Shown here: positions 16,809 to 27,034 of the stretch, in pieces
Layout of the letters: every line of letters begins with the position of its first letter
Position numbering within the stretch: the first letter of the stretch is position 1
DNA from: Zunongwangia endophytica
GTDB taxonomy: Bacteria; Bacteroidota; Bacteroidia; Flavobacteriales; Flavobacteriaceae
NCBI RefSeq assembly: GCF_030409505.1
Contig: NZ_JAUFPZ010000002.1
Coordinates: 3,169,501 to 3,233,500, forward strand
Direction of reading: 5' to 3'
DNA length: 64,000 nucleotides
The notes under the pieces: model-generated
Seen by the model: only the letters and a program-made list of their open reading frames with translations
Told to the model about the DNA's origin: nothing
Databases searched by the model: none
Made by a program: the position numbers and the translations under genes

Positions 16809-19800
16809 ATGCAGCAAATTTTACAAGAAAAAGTTCTGCCCAATATCACTTCATTAATTCTGAATTCATTCTCAATTCTATTTGGATTGGCAATTATGTT
16901 TTGTACTGGACAGGCAGAGGCAACTCCAATGAAGGATCTTATCGGCAAGAATATTCAGTACACTATATCTGGAGAAGTGGTAGATTCTGAGGGATTACCC
17001 ATTCTAGGGATCAACGTTGTTGAAAAGGGTACATCAAATGGCACCATGACAGATATAGATGGTCTTTTTTCCCTTGAAGTTGATTCGGAAAAAGCAATTT
17101 TGGTTTTCTCTAGTATTGGTTTTGAAACTCAGGAAATTCCAGTTGAAGGCACACAAAATATTAAAGTTACCATGCAGACTTCCGTTGCTGGATTAGATGA
17201 AGTTGTTGTTGTGGGATATGGAACTTCTACTAAAAGAGATGTAACAGGTGCAGTAGCAAGCATCTCCGATGAAGAATTTAACCAGGGAGCTATTACAAAT
17301 CCCTTACAGCAAATTTCAGGAAAGGCTCCCGGGGTAAATATTAATCAGGTAGGGAGTGAGCCCGGCTCTACACCAAGTGTTAGAATAAGGGGAATAACTT
17401 CTCTTATAGGTGGAAATGATCCTTTGGTAGTTGTAAATGGTGTTCAGGGCAATATGGATTTGCTTAACCAGATTCCACCTAACGAAATTCAATCGGTAGA
17501 TATTTTAAAAGACGCTTCCGCAACAGCTGTTTATGGTTCCCGAGGTGCTCCTGGGGTAATTATTGTTACTACCAAGAAAAATAAGAGGGGAACTTCTACA
17601 CTTGAATATTCTTCTACTGCTTCGATAGATGTTCTTTCCAACGAATTGGATGTATTAGATGCAAATCAATGGTGGGAACAAGCACAGCGTTATGGTGTTC
17701 CAGCTTCAGCCAATCACGGTTCCAGTACCGATTGGTACGATATACTTACTCAAACGGGATATACTCAAAATCATACGATATCTTTTGGAGCAGGTACCGA
17801 TACTTTCAATTATCGGGCTTCTGTAAGTGCGATTTTACAAGAGGGTGTAGTACTTAATTCTAACAGCGATAAATATATAGCCAGGCTCTCCGCAAATCAA
17901 AAAGCTTTGGATGAAAGGTTGGATATCACCTTGAATATCAATACAGGAATTCTTGAAACAAGTAATAGCGTACAAAGTATAGGTAATGCGGCTTTTACTT
18001 CAAATTTGATTACTAACTCTTATTTTTTAAGACCAACAGATCCTGTTTTTGACACTGATGGAAGTTATTATACAGATCCTAATGTTTTTGAATATTTAAA
18101 TCCTTATGCTGTGGCTCAAACTACGGTAGATGAACGAGAGAATAACAACCTCTTTGTAAGTTTGAATGCAGATTTAGATGTATACAAGGGCATAACATTA
18201 GGATGGTTTGGTAGCTGGAGAAAAACCAATAATACTGTCGGATTCTTTTTACCTGTTGAATCGACAGATGCCAATGCTATAAATCAAAATGGGTTTGCCA
18301 ATATTAGTAATAGCAGGCAAGATGAAAAACTTACTAATCTAAGTTTGTCTTATGAAAATACTTTTGGGGAACATAAGCTAAACGCTTTGGCACTTTATGA
18401 GTGGCAACAACAATCCTATCAAGGTAATTATGGACAGGCACGCGGTTTCTTCAATAATGAAACAACTTACAACTCATTACAATCTGGCGACCTATCTGAT
18501 GTAAGATCGGGAGATATTTCTTCTTATAAAAATGATCGTAGCCTGGTTTCATTCCTGGGTAGGTTAAACTATACTTTAAAAGATAAATACTTGCTTACCT
18601 TAAGTTATCGTAGGGATGGTTCCTCGGTTTTTGGAGAGAACAACAAGTGGGGAAATTTTCCGGCAGCCTCTGTCGCCTGGAGGATTGATGAAGAAGATTT
18701 TATGCAGAATGGCATATTCAATCAACTAAAATTAAGGGCGGGTTATGGAATTACAGGAAATCAACAAGGTCTAATTCCGCAACAATCGCTGTCCCTGGTA
18801 AGCCCTGGAGGGATTACTTATTTTGGAGGGGAGCAAATACGTAACTTTGAAATATCCCAGAACTCTAACGAAGATTTGAAATGGGAACGAAAAAAACAAA
18901 CCAATATCGGAGTAGATTTCAGTTTAATCGATAGTAGGCTAAGTGGTTCACTCGATGCTTATACGGCAACCACCGATGATTTATTATTTAATTATACAGT
19001 TCCTCAACCTCCATTTCCTTATAACACGGTGGCTGCTAATGTAGGTAGTATAAGAAATCGTGGGATAGAACTTGCATTAAACTACGATTTTATAAGGAAT
19101 AATGATGTGACCTTAAGCCTGGGAGGTAATATGTCATTGCTTGATAATGAAGTCCTTAATTTGAGCGGTAGTATTGAAGGAGTTGAATTGAATACCGATT
19201 TTGTTCCCTGGGGAACTAACTCTTATTTGATCGAAGGTCAGCCTGTTGGGACATATTCTATTCTACAGCACGAAGGTATAGATGGTGTAGGAGCTGAAGT
19301 TGTGAGAGATATCAATGGTGATGGAACCATAGACCAGGGGGTAAGAAGTCCAGATAGGCAAATAGAAGGCTTAGCTTTACCAACCTATAATTTTGCCATC
19401 AATCCAAGATTTAGATACAAAGATTTTGATTTTTCAATGCTTTGGAGAGGTTCCGGTGGAAATAAAATTTATAACGGCTTAAGAAGAAATTTGAGTTTGA
19501 TGGAAAGCTTAGGTAATGCCAATGTACTGGAAAGCGCTGTCGATTTAGATCTGTTTACCTCTCAGTATAGTTCAAACTTATGGCTGGAAGATGGAGATTT
19601 TGTTAGACTGGAAAATGTAAATGCCGGCTATAACTGGCAGTTGGATACTTTTAAGTATATAGAATCAGTAAGATTTTCCATTACTGGAAATAACTTGCTG
19701 CTGATTACAGACTATTCCGGAATAGATCCAGAAATCAATTTCAGTGGAGGTAATGGTTTTGGCGGTGACTTCGGAATTTATCCGAGAACTACAAGTGTCG

Positions 19801-19829
19801 CATTAGGTTTACAAGTAACATTTAAATAA
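16809..19829 (+). CDS. susC: SusC-like TonB-dependent transporter, starch locus
   Basis: A 1006-residue outer-membrane maltodextrin transporter. The N-terminus is longer than usual before the hydrophobic segment (about 18-38, LILNSFSILFGLAIMFC). The carboxypeptidase-like domain (ISGEVVDSEGLPILGINVVE, about 55-130), plug (VVVVGYGTSTKRDVTGAVAS; SVDILKDASATAVYGSRGAP) and barrel follow. The start ATG at 16809 keeps the signal segment. susD begins 5 nt after the stop. Assignment to starch comes from the linked susD, SusE-like, GH13 and GH97 genes and the divergent SusR-like regulator. Confidence 0.92.
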   Translation: MQQILQEKVLPNITSLILNSFSILFGLAIMFCTGQAEATPMKDLIGKNIQYTISGEVVDSEGLPILGINVVEKGTSNGTMTDIDGLFSLEVDSEKAILVFSSIGFETQEIPVEGTQNIKVTMQTSVAGLDEVVVVGYGTSTKRDVTGAVASISDEEFNQGAITNPLQQISGKAPGVNINQVGSEPGSTPSVRIRGITSLIGGNDPLVVVNGVQGNMDLLNQIPPNEIQSVDILKDASATAVYGSRGAPGVIIVTTKKNKRGTSTLEYSSTASIDVLSNELDVLDANQWWEQAQRYGVPASANHGSSTDWYDILTQTGYTQNHTISFGAGTDTFNYRASVSAILQEGVVLNSNSDKYIARLSANQKALDERLDITLNINTGILETSNSVQSIGNAAFTSNLITNSYFLRPTDPVFDTDGSYYTDPNVFEYLNPYAVAQTTVDERENNNLFVSLNADLDVYKGITLGWFGSWRKTNNTVGFFLPVESTDANAINQNGFANISNSRQDEKLTNLSLSYENTFGEHKLNALALYEWQQQSYQGNYGQARGFFNNETTYNSLQSGDLSDVRSGDISSYKNDRSLVSFLGRLNYTLKDKYLLTLSYRRDGSSVFGENNKWGNFPAASVAWRIDEEDFMQNGIFNQLKLRAGYGITGNQQGLIPQQSLSLVSPGGITYFGGEQIRNFEISQNSNEDLKWERKKQTNIGVDFSLIDSRLSGSLDAYTATTDDLLFNYTVPQPPFPYNTVAANVGSIRNRGIELALNYDFIRNNDVTLSLGGNMSLLDNEVLNLSGSIEGVELNTDFVPWGTNSYLIEGQPVGTYSILQHEGIDGVGAEVVRDINGDGTIDQGVRSPDRQIEGLALPTYNFAINPRFRYKDFDFSMLWRGSGGNKIYNGLRRNLSLMESLGNANVLESAVDLDLFTSQYSSNLWLEDGDFVRLENVNAGYNWQLDTFKYIESVRFSITGNNLLLITDYSGIDPEINFSGGNGFGGDFGIYPRTTSVALGLQVTFK

Positions 19830-19834
19830 GACTT

Positions 19835-21331
19835 ATGAGAAAATTATATATAAAATTAGTCGGATTATTTGTGATTTCAGTTTTATTCTCCTGTACAGGG
19901 GATGTTGAAGAACAAGTTTATGATAAATATCAAGCTGATGAATTTTACTCCTCTACTGAAGGTGCCGATGTTGCACTGGCTGCAGTTTATGCCAATGTAG
20001 CCGGTAATTGGGGTGGTGTAGGTTATGCCGGTGCCGATAATGGATGGTATGATCTAAACAGTATGAGTGCAGATGAACAGGTAATTCCCCATAGAACAGA
20101 TGGAGCCTGGCAATTAGATTTTGCAAGACTTTATAAACACGAGTGGTTGCCTACAGATTTAATTGTAAACAATACCTGGAACTGGCTTTATGAAGCAATC
20201 TTTAGTGCAAATCTTGCCGTAGAACAACTGGAAACTGCGGGAGCAGCTCCATCAAAAATAGCTGAAGCCAAAGTATTAAGATCATTCTTTTATTATTTAT
20301 TGATGGATGATTATGGGAACGTCCCATTCTATACAACCAATGATGTTACAGTTGAAGAACTGCCACAGACAAGCAGACAGGAGGTTTACGATTTTATTGT
20401 TGCTGAATTGCAAGAGAACGTTCCAAATTTATCAGAGACAAAAGGTGGAGAGTACTACGGAAGGTTCAATAAGTGGGCCGGATACGGGCTTTTAGCTAAA
20501 GTTTATTTAAACGCTGAAGTTTATACAGGTACTCCACAGTGGCAAAAGTGTGTTGAAGCAATTGAAGAATTGGAAACTGGTGGGTTTTCTTTACATCCTG
20601 GATTAGCAAATGAGGCCAGTCCTAATGGCTATCAGTACTATGAATTATTTGGAGATCAGCTTCCAGGTGATGAAACTATTTTGGCAATGTTTGCTACGGC
20701 CAACGTAGTATCCAGAAATATTTTCACTATTAGAAGTTTAAGTGGCCCTCACGCCATGGAGCTATTCGGTGTGAGTGGCTGGAATGGATCTATCGTACCT
20801 CAAGAGTACTATAATAACTACGAAGATGGAGATATAAGGAAAGAACAGTTTTTACTAGGAGAGCAGCCAGGAGGGGTAAGTTATAGTCCACAGGTGAATT
20901 CATTAGATAACCCTGGTGCTGATCCTTTCGCAGGCGTAAGAAATATAAAATTTTATCCCGCTACACCTTTAGATGGGGGGGGAGCTTCCAATGATTTCCC
21001 AATATATCGATATGCCGATTTTATGTTAATGAAAGCAGAATGCTACATCAGGTTGGGTAATTCAGGAGCAGCCAAACCATTAGTTGATGCTATACGGGAA
21101 CGCGCTGGACTTTCAGCGCTGGATAGCGATCCAACCTTGGAAGATATTTATGATGAAAGGGGTTTTGAGCTAAACTGGGAAGGCCATAGAAGACAGGATA
21201 TGATTAGGTTTGGAACTTTTCTGGAAGCCAATGAATTTAGAGGTGCATCAGAAAATCATAGGAAATTATTCCCAATACCTACTTCGGCGTTAGATGCTAA
21301 TCCTAATTTGCAACAAAACCTTGGTTATTAA
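19835..21331 (+). CDS. susD: SusD-like starch-binding outer-membrane lipoprotein
   Basis: A 498-residue lipoprotein with lipobox VISVLFSC (Cys about residue 20). SusD helical repeats are visible (AKVLRSFFYYLLMDDYGNVPF; YRYADFMLMKAECYIRLG), and the typical C-terminal LFPIPTSALDANPNLQQNLGY follows. It binds glucan helices at the cell surface and caps SusC. It lies 5 nt after susC and 10 nt before the SusE-like gene, so all are in one operon. Confidence 0.93.
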   Translation: MRKLYIKLVGLFVISVLFSCTGDVEEQVYDKYQADEFYSSTEGADVALAAVYANVAGNWGGVGYAGADNGWYDLNSMSADEQVIPHRTDGAWQLDFARLYKHEWLPTDLIVNNTWNWLYEAIFSANLAVEQLETAGAAPSKIAEAKVLRSFFYYLLMDDYGNVPFYTTNDVTVEELPQTSRQEVYDFIVAELQENVPNLSETKGGEYYGRFNKWAGYGLLAKVYLNAEVYTGTPQWQKCVEAIEELETGGFSLHPGLANEASPNGYQYYELFGDQLPGDETILAMFATANVVSRNIFTIRSLSGPHAMELFGVSGWNGSIVPQEYYNNYEDGDIRKEQFLLGEQPGGVSYSPQVNSLDNPGADPFAGVRNIKFYPATPLDGGGASNDFPIYRYADFMLMKAECYIRLGNSGAAKPLVDAIRERAGLSALDSDPTLEDIYDERGFELNWEGHRRQDMIRFGTFLEANEFRGASENHRKLFPIPTSALDANPNLQQNLGY

Positions 21332-21341
21332 AAAAAAGATT

Positions 21342-22406
21342 ATGAAGAAGTATTATAAAATTTATTATTTACTATTTGCCATTTTAGGCCTTGGATTTAT
21401 CTCTTGTGAAGATGATGCAGATTTAACCTATTTACAGGAAGTGAATTTTACAGCCACTCCGCAAGTTTCAGCGAATTCCCTAATGCTGGAGCAAGAGGCA
21501 GCAAATGAACCTGCAATTAATATTTCCTGGAGTGAAGTAAGTTTTCCTATAGAAGAAGCTCCGGTAAACTATAGCTTACAATTTGCAACTCCGGCAGATA
21601 CCCTGGGGGAAACAGCGTGGGGAAATGCAACCAGTATGACGGCTGGGGATGATGTGCTTAGTAAGGAAATATCTGTAACAGACCTAAATGAAATGGTAAA
21701 AGATTTGGGCCTAGTAGCTGATGAGGAGGGAACTATTGTGTATCGCGTTAGGGCTTATGTAGACCATCCGGTTTTTTCAAAAGCTGGAGTATTTCAGGTA
21801 ACTCCCTATGATCAGGTTTCAAGTAGTGCTTCCATATATGTTCCCGGGGCATATCAGGGATGGGATCCTGCAACTGCGTCTAGTCTTAAAGAAACTGCTA
21901 CAACAGGAGTATTTGAAGGAATTATTGGGTTTACTGATCCAGCAGCATTGGAGTTTAAATTCACCATAGAACCTAACTGGAATGAGAATTACGGAGGTGA
22001 TGACAATGGTAATCTTGTTTTTGATGGAAATAATTTATCAGTACCATCTGTTGGGTCTTATAAGATAACCGTAAACTTTAATGAAATGACCTGGATGGCC
22101 GAACCTTATTCCTGGGGAATTATTGGTCCCGCTACTCCCAGTGGTTGGGACAGTGATACTGATATGATATATAACAACGAGGAAGAACTTTGGGAGTATA
22201 CAGGAGAATTGATGTCTGGAGCTTTAAAATTTAGACTAAACGATGAATGGACTATAAACTATGGCTCCCGAAATAGCACTGACTTTATTGCATACTTAGA
22301 TGATCCCGGTGCTCATGACATTTCTTCTGCTGGTGTTTATCGGGTTACATTTCAAATAGACGAAGAAGATAATAGTATGGCATATTATACTATAGAAGGA
22401 CAATAA
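21342..22406 (+). CDS. susE: SusE/SusF-type surface starch-binding lipoprotein
   Basis: A 354-residue lipoprotein with lipobox GLGFISC (Cys about residue 22) and an N-terminal SusE-type Ig-like domain (about 25-160). Two starch-binding modules with paired tryptophans follow: YVPGAYQGWDPATASSL at about 170 and IIGPATPSGWDSDTDMIY at about 265. I start it at ATG 21342, which gives a clean lipoprotein signal and does not overlap susD; an in-frame codon further upstream lies inside susD. It has no catalytic residues and keeps starch at the surface near SusC/SusD. Whether it corresponds to SusE or SusF cannot be decided here. Confidence 0.85.
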   Translation: MKKYYKIYYLLFAILGLGFISCEDDADLTYLQEVNFTATPQVSANSLMLEQEAANEPAINISWSEVSFPIEEAPVNYSLQFATPADTLGETAWGNATSMTAGDDVLSKEISVTDLNEMVKDLGLVADEEGTIVYRVRAYVDHPVFSKAGVFQVTPYDQVSSSASIYVPGAYQGWDPATASSLKETATTGVFEGIIGFTDPAALEFKFTIEPNWNENYGGDDNGNLVFDGNNLSVPSVGSYKITVNFNEMTWMAEPYSWGIIGPATPSGWDSDTDMIYNNEEELWEYTGELMSGALKFRLNDEWTINYGSRNSTDFIAYLDDPGAHDISSAGVYRVTFQIDEEDNSMAYYTIEGQ

Positions 22407-22421
22407 AATGATCACTTATTT

Positions 22422-23801
22422 ATGAAAAATACCATGTATATAATTTTAGCAATTTTTATCTCAGTTTTTACTACGGGTTGTAATAATAACGATGATAACT
22501 TGAATGACCAAACTGATTTTGGATACGAACAGTATGGAGAAAATTTCGATAATGTACCCGACCCTGAGGATGCTGTAATTTATCAGGTAAACTTGAGGGC
22601 TTTTAGCGAAGAAGGAACAATAGACGCAGTGACGCAACGCCTAGATTATATAAAGGAATTGGGCGCCAATGTTGTTTATTTAATGCCAATTTATCCTGTT
22701 GGTGTAGAAAACTCTGCAGGAGGGCTGGGTTCCCCTTATGCCGTAAGGGATTACAAAGCGGTGAGTTCAGAATTTGGTTCCCTTGAAGATCTGCAAACCC
22801 TTGTCGAAGAGGCACATAATAGAGATATGGCTGTGGTTTTAGATTGGGTGGCCAATCATACCGCCTGGGATAATGTTTGGGTTACAGAACATCCGGAATA
22901 TTACGAAAGGAATGAGGAAGGAAATTTTATGCCCCCAACTGGTACAAATTGGAGTGATGTTATACAACTTGATTTTGAAAATCCTGAACTTCAGAATGCC
23001 ATGATCGATGCTATGGCATACTGGGTTTATAATGCCAATATTGATGGCTTTAGAATGGATGCAGCAGATTATGTACCTGAAGGCTTTTGGACAGATGCTG
23101 TTACCGAAATCAGAGGTATAAAAGACCAAGAGATGTTAATGCTGGCTGAAGGTGGAGAACAAAGGCACCTAAGATCTGGGTTTGATTATATTTTCGGGTT
23201 TAATTTTTTTGAAACCCTAAAAGAAATCCACGAAGGCGCACCTGCAAGTGAGGTTCAAATAACTCATGCAGAAGAATACCAGAACGTCTATAATGACATT
23301 AAAAGAGTGGTGCGTTATACCACTAACCATGATGTAAATTTAAGCGATGGCACTCCTCTTGAATTATTCGGAGGCATAGAAGGCTCAATAGCTAATTTTG
23401 TAGTGGCAGCCTATATGAAATCTGTTCCTATGATTTATAACGGACAGGAAATTGGTTATGATCAACGATTGCAATTTTTTACTCAAACACCTATTGACTG
23501 GTCTTCAGGCGATCAGCAGGTTTTTGATGAATATCAGGAAATTATAGATTTTAGAAAGAATAGCGAGGCACTTCAGGAAGGTGAATATAAAGGATATAGT
23601 AGTAATGATATGGTTGCCTTTACTATGGAAAGTGAGGAAGAAACAGTTCTAGTGCTCTCAAACATTAGAGATAAGGAAACCGGATTTTTAATTCCCCAAA
23701 ATTTGCAGGGGGAGTGGCAAAATGTTTTTGAAGGTTCCACACAAAATCTTGAAGGTCAAATTAGTCTTCACTCGTATTCATATTTGGTATTAAAAAAGTA
23801 G
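22422..23801 (+). CDS. GH13 alpha-amylase lipoprotein (SusG-like role)
   Basis: A 459-residue alpha-amylase-family enzyme anchored by a lipobox (FTTGC, Cys about residue 20). All four GH13 regions are visible: VVLDWVANH (I), GFRMDAAD with the nucleophile Asp (II), MLMLAEGGE with the acid/base Glu (III) and TTNHDVN with the stabilising Asp (IV). It is smaller than Bacteroides SusG and lacks an inserted starch-binding module. It would cleave starch or maltodextrins at the surface or in the periplasm. It is the last gene of the susCDE operon, followed by a strong terminator. Confidence 0.92.
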   Translation: MKNTMYIILAIFISVFTTGCNNNDDNLNDQTDFGYEQYGENFDNVPDPEDAVIYQVNLRAFSEEGTIDAVTQRLDYIKELGANVVYLMPIYPVGVENSAGGLGSPYAVRDYKAVSSEFGSLEDLQTLVEEAHNRDMAVVLDWVANHTAWDNVWVTEHPEYYERNEEGNFMPPTGTNWSDVIQLDFENPELQNAMIDAMAYWVYNANIDGFRMDAADYVPEGFWTDAVTEIRGIKDQEMLMLAEGGEQRHLRSGFDYIFGFNFFETLKEIHEGAPASEVQITHAEEYQNVYNDIKRVVRYTTNHDVNLSDGTPLELFGGIEGSIANFVVAAYMKSVPMIYNGQEIGYDQRLQFFTQTPIDWSSGDQQVFDEYQEIIDFRKNSEALQEGEYKGYSSNDMVAFTMESEEETVLVLSNIRDKETGFLIPQNLQGEWQNVFEGSTQNLEGQISLHSYSYLVLKK

Positions 23802-23821
23802 TTTGGATTACCTAATTTTTG

Positions 23822-23863
23822 GTTGCCTGATTTATGATATCATTCTGAATCAGGCAACTTTTT
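23822..23863 (+). terminator. Rho-independent terminator after the amylase gene
   Basis: An 11-bp stem, GTTGCCTGATT / AATCAGGCAAC, is followed by TTTTT. It separates the susCDE-amylase operon from the GH97 gene, which therefore needs its own promoter in the 70 bp that follow. Confidence 0.85.
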
Positions 23864-23934
23864 ATATAATCCAAGCCTCTAAAATAATGTTTTAAATAAT
23901 CTCTAAAAAGAAATATATACTTTAAAAATTAAAG

Positions 23935-26097
23935 ATGACTGTAAATAAAATTATCAGCAAAATCTCTGTCACATTAATTTTGGCGCTAATTAGCTTCACG
24001 TCTGAGCTTAAATCTCAAGAGTTGAAATCACCCGATGGTAAATTAATTTTGAATTTAGAGCTAGATTCCAAAGGAACTCCAAAATATGCTTTAAGCTATA
24101 AGGGAAAATCCGTAATAGAGTCTAGTGATTTGGGATTACAAATTAAGAATCAACCTTCTATGATCGAAGGTTTTGAAATTGAAGAAACCGAGAAGAATCA
24201 AGTAGATGAAAGTTGGAATCCGGTTTGGGGAAAACAAAAAACCGTTAGAAATCATTATCGAGAATTAAAAATTAAATTGGTTCAACCTGAACATCAAAAC
24301 AGATATATCTATTTACGTTTTAGGCTGTTCAATGATGGTCTGGCATTTCGGTATGAATTTCCCAAACAAAACACACTCAATTATTTCGTTATTGAGGAAG
24401 AGATTACCGAATTTTCCCTGGCAGGAGATCATAAAATTTTTTGGATCCCGGGAGATTATGATACTCATGAATATTCATATACCACATCAAAGATTTCGGA
24501 GATTCCCGAAAAGATGGACGGGGCTACTGTAAATATTAATGCCCAAACCCCTATAGAAAACCTGGCTATTCAAACCCCTTCTATGATGAAGACTGATGAT
24601 GGCTTGTATATAAATATTCACGAAGCAGCATTGACAAATTATGCTGCCATGGATCTTAATGTGGATCCTGATAATTTTGTTTTTAGCGCTCATCTTGCTC
24701 CTGATGCCGTGGGTAATAAAGGATATATGCAAACCAATACCACAACTCCCTGGAGGACTATCATAGTAAGTGATGACGCTACGGATGTGCTGGCCTCTAA
24801 TATGATAATAAATTTAAATGAACCTACGGAGTATGAACATACCTCTTGGATTACCCCGATGAAATATATCGGTGTTTGGTGGGAATATTTTGTGGAAGGC
24901 AAGAGTACCTGGGCTTACGGTACTGAAACTAATGTGAAGCTTGACCAGGATTTTAATAAACTGACTCCAAGTGGTCGACACGGGGCTAATACAGCACACA
25001 TAAAAGAATATGTAGATTTTGCTGCTAAACACGGCATGGATGCAGTATTGGTAGAAGGCTGGAATATAGGTTGGGAAGATTGGATTGGAAACTGGAAAGA
25101 AAATGTTTTCGATTTTACCACTCCTTATCCGGATTTTGATGTGAAAGAAGTCAATGACTACGCTCATTCTAAAGGAGTTAAAATTATGATGCATCATGAG
25201 ACTTCAGCTTCAGCAACGAATTATGAAAGACGTTTAGACCGAGCATTCGAATTCATGAAGGAATATGGCTATAATTCAGTTAAGACTGGTTATGTTGGTC
25301 AAATTATCCCCAGGGGAGAGCACCATAAAGGGCAATGGATGGTAAATCACTTTATCCATGTAGCTAAACGGGCAGCAGATTACGAAATTATGATCAATAG
25401 TCATGAAGCAGTGCGTCCAACTGGGTTACATAGAACATATCCTAATTGGTTAGCGCAAGAGTCTGCGCGAGGAACAGAATTTGAAGCTATGGGAGGTCTT
25501 GCGCCGGAACACGCTAGTATTTTAGCATTTACACGTTTAATTGGTGGTCCTATGGATTATACGCCTGGTATCTTTCAAACAGATCTATCTTACTATGGGG
25601 ATAATCAACAACGCGTAAATACAACTTTAGTCAAGCAACTTTCGTATTATGTAACGATGTACAGCCCTTTACAAATGGCAGCTGATTTACCTGATAATTA
25701 CGAAAGATTCCCGGATGCTTTTCAATTTATCAAGGATGTGGCAGTCGATTGGGATAATAGTTGGTATTTAGAAGCCGAGCCAGGAGATTATGTTACTATT
25801 GCCAGGAAAGCAAAGAACAAATATGAATGGTTTGTAGGAAGTATGACTGATGAAAACGAAAGGGAAGCAACAATTGATTTTAGCTTTCTACCGGAAGGAG
25901 AAAATTTTGTCGCTACCATATATGCTGATGCTAAAGACGCCAGCTGGGACCAAAACCCTCAAAATTACACTATTGAAACAGTTCTTATAAGCTCAGAAAC
26001 TATTTTAGATAAATTTATAGCCAGAGGAGGCGGTTTGGCCATCAGCATAAAGAAAGCAACGGAAAATGATTTTAACGAATTAGACATTATAAAATAA
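23935..26097 (+). CDS. susB: GH97 inverting alpha-glucosidase (SusB type)
   Basis: A 720-residue periplasmic enzyme with an N-terminal signal segment, GH97 N-terminal beta-sandwich (about 28-270), central TIM barrel (about 290-600) and C-terminal beta domain. It shows the glutamates of inverting SusB-type enzymes: MMHHETSAS, NSHEAVRPTG and LAQESARGTEFEAM. At the position where retaining GH97 enzymes have an Asp (KVDF) it has VKTGYVG, which also marks the inverting alpha-glucosidase group. It hydrolyses maltooligosaccharides to glucose. The gene is separated from the amylase gene by a terminator. Confidence 0.92.
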   Translation: MTVNKIISKISVTLILALISFTSELKSQELKSPDGKLILNLELDSKGTPKYALSYKGKSVIESSDLGLQIKNQPSMIEGFEIEETEKNQVDESWNPVWGKQKTVRNHYRELKIKLVQPEHQNRYIYLRFRLFNDGLAFRYEFPKQNTLNYFVIEEEITEFSLAGDHKIFWIPGDYDTHEYSYTTSKISEIPEKMDGATVNINAQTPIENLAIQTPSMMKTDDGLYINIHEAALTNYAAMDLNVDPDNFVFSAHLAPDAVGNKGYMQTNTTTPWRTIIVSDDATDVLASNMIINLNEPTEYEHTSWITPMKYIGVWWEYFVEGKSTWAYGTETNVKLDQDFNKLTPSGRHGANTAHIKEYVDFAAKHGMDAVLVEGWNIGWEDWIGNWKENVFDFTTPYPDFDVKEVNDYAHSKGVKIMMHHETSASATNYERRLDRAFEFMKEYGYNSVKTGYVGQIIPRGEHHKGQWMVNHFIHVAKRAADYEIMINSHEAVRPTGLHRTYPNWLAQESARGTEFEAMGGLAPEHASILAFTRLIGGPMDYTPGIFQTDLSYYGDNQQRVNTTLVKQLSYYVTMYSPLQMAADLPDNYERFPDAFQFIKDVAVDWDNSWYLEAEPGDYVTIARKAKNKYEWFVGSMTDENEREATIDFSFLPEGENFVATIYADAKDASWDQNPQNYTIETVLISSETILDKFIARGGGLAISIKKATENDFNELDIIK

Positions 26098-26123
26098 TCG
26101 ATTAATAATTTCTACCAATTGAG

Positions 26124-26155
26124 GGTAATAGGATATATTTCTATTACCTTTTTTT
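26124..26155 (+). terminator. Rho-independent terminator after GH97
   Basis: An 8-bp stem, GGTAATAG / CTATTACC, with a 9-nt loop is followed by a seven-T run. TATCTTTG at 26164-26171, just after it, fits a -7 box for the next gene, but I see no good -33 TTTG. Confidence 0.8.
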
Positions 26156-26357
26156 ACTTAGGTTATCTTTGCAGAAATTTTTCATAGAATCCTAAGGGTT
26201 CAAAAACTCGTGAGGGCATCAATAATATTTATACAGCAATTACTAATAAAATTAAATCTGAAAATATGATCAAAATTTAATTTTAGTATGTAGAATTTTT
26301 ATACTTGAACTTAATAAATATTCTTTTGGTTATATTTAATAACACAAAACTTGAATT

Positions 26358-26909
26358 ATGGAGAAGTTCATTCAGATCTCAGCAAAGGCATTGGCTCAAT
26401 TGAGGTCTGGATTCAACTATTTTCTGGAAGAGAAAGTTCAGGCTAATTCTACTAACTTAATTCTTTTTCTTCTGTCCATCTTTGTTCTATTTTTGCTAAG
26501 CTTCAGCCTTATTCTAGGGTTTCCAAATATTGCCCAAATCCTTTTCATTATTGCAGTTTTAGCAGGTATCATGCTTGTTATTCTTGTGGGACTAGCTATT
26601 TACTACGAGTCTAATAGACATCTTACTAAAGGACATCATAACTTTAAGATCGAACCCATCAATAAAAGCCGTATCCGTTTTGATCATATTCAATTGGATA
26701 AAGCTTCTCAAAAAGAGTTCATAAGGCTTATGAAAGGAAAACGGGTCAATCAAAGAATCAACTTTACCATGGGGAATAAAAGTGGAGATTCGGCCAATCA
26801 TAAGATCCTCTTTGTTCTTTTTGACGAACTATTAGTAGGAGGGATTCAGGATCTTGCTGGTGAACGTAAGCAATATTTTTTTGACTTACTTATGGAATCA
26901 TTTTTTTAA
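26358..26909 (+). CDS. Hypothetical membrane protein at start of mobilization block
   Basis: A 183-residue protein of unknown function. It has an amphipathic N-terminal part (about 1-32), two closely spaced hydrophobic helices (about 33-55 and 60-85) and a soluble C-terminal half (about 86-183). The C-terminal half contains IRFDHIQLDKASQKEFIRLM and HKILFVLFDELL. It precedes the HTH and primase genes of the element and is followed by a small overlapping frame, which suggests a replication, transfer or maintenance role. I cannot name a family. Confidence 0.6.
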   Translation: MEKFIQISAKALAQLRSGFNYFLEEKVQANSTNLILFLLSIFVLFLLSFSLILGFPNIAQILFIIAVLAGIMLVILVGLAIYYESNRHLTKGHHNFKIEPINKSRIRFDHIQLDKASQKEFIRLMKGKRVNQRINFTMGNKSGDSANHKILFVLFDELLVGGIQDLAGERKQYFFDLLMESFF

Positions 26910-27034
26910 TGAATAATGCTCCGCTTAAAGCCTCCACGTTAAAAACCAGTTTTTCGGCATGGAAGGGAGATCAGGAAAAAATAAACTCCCGAAATCAGCG
27001 AAAATTAATTAAACAGGTGCTACGGAAAGACTGA
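26909..27034 (+). CDS. Small basic protein, translationally coupled
   Basis: A 41-codon frame starts with an ATG that overlaps the previous stop (TAATG) and ends TGA at 27032-27034. The product is basic (MNNAPLKASTLKTSF... KLIKQVLRKD) and may be a fragment of a longer ancestral protein. The support is coupling and frame only; no homologue is recognised. Confidence 0.35.
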   Translation: MNNAPLKASTLKTSFSAWKGDQEKINSRNQRKLIKQVLRKD

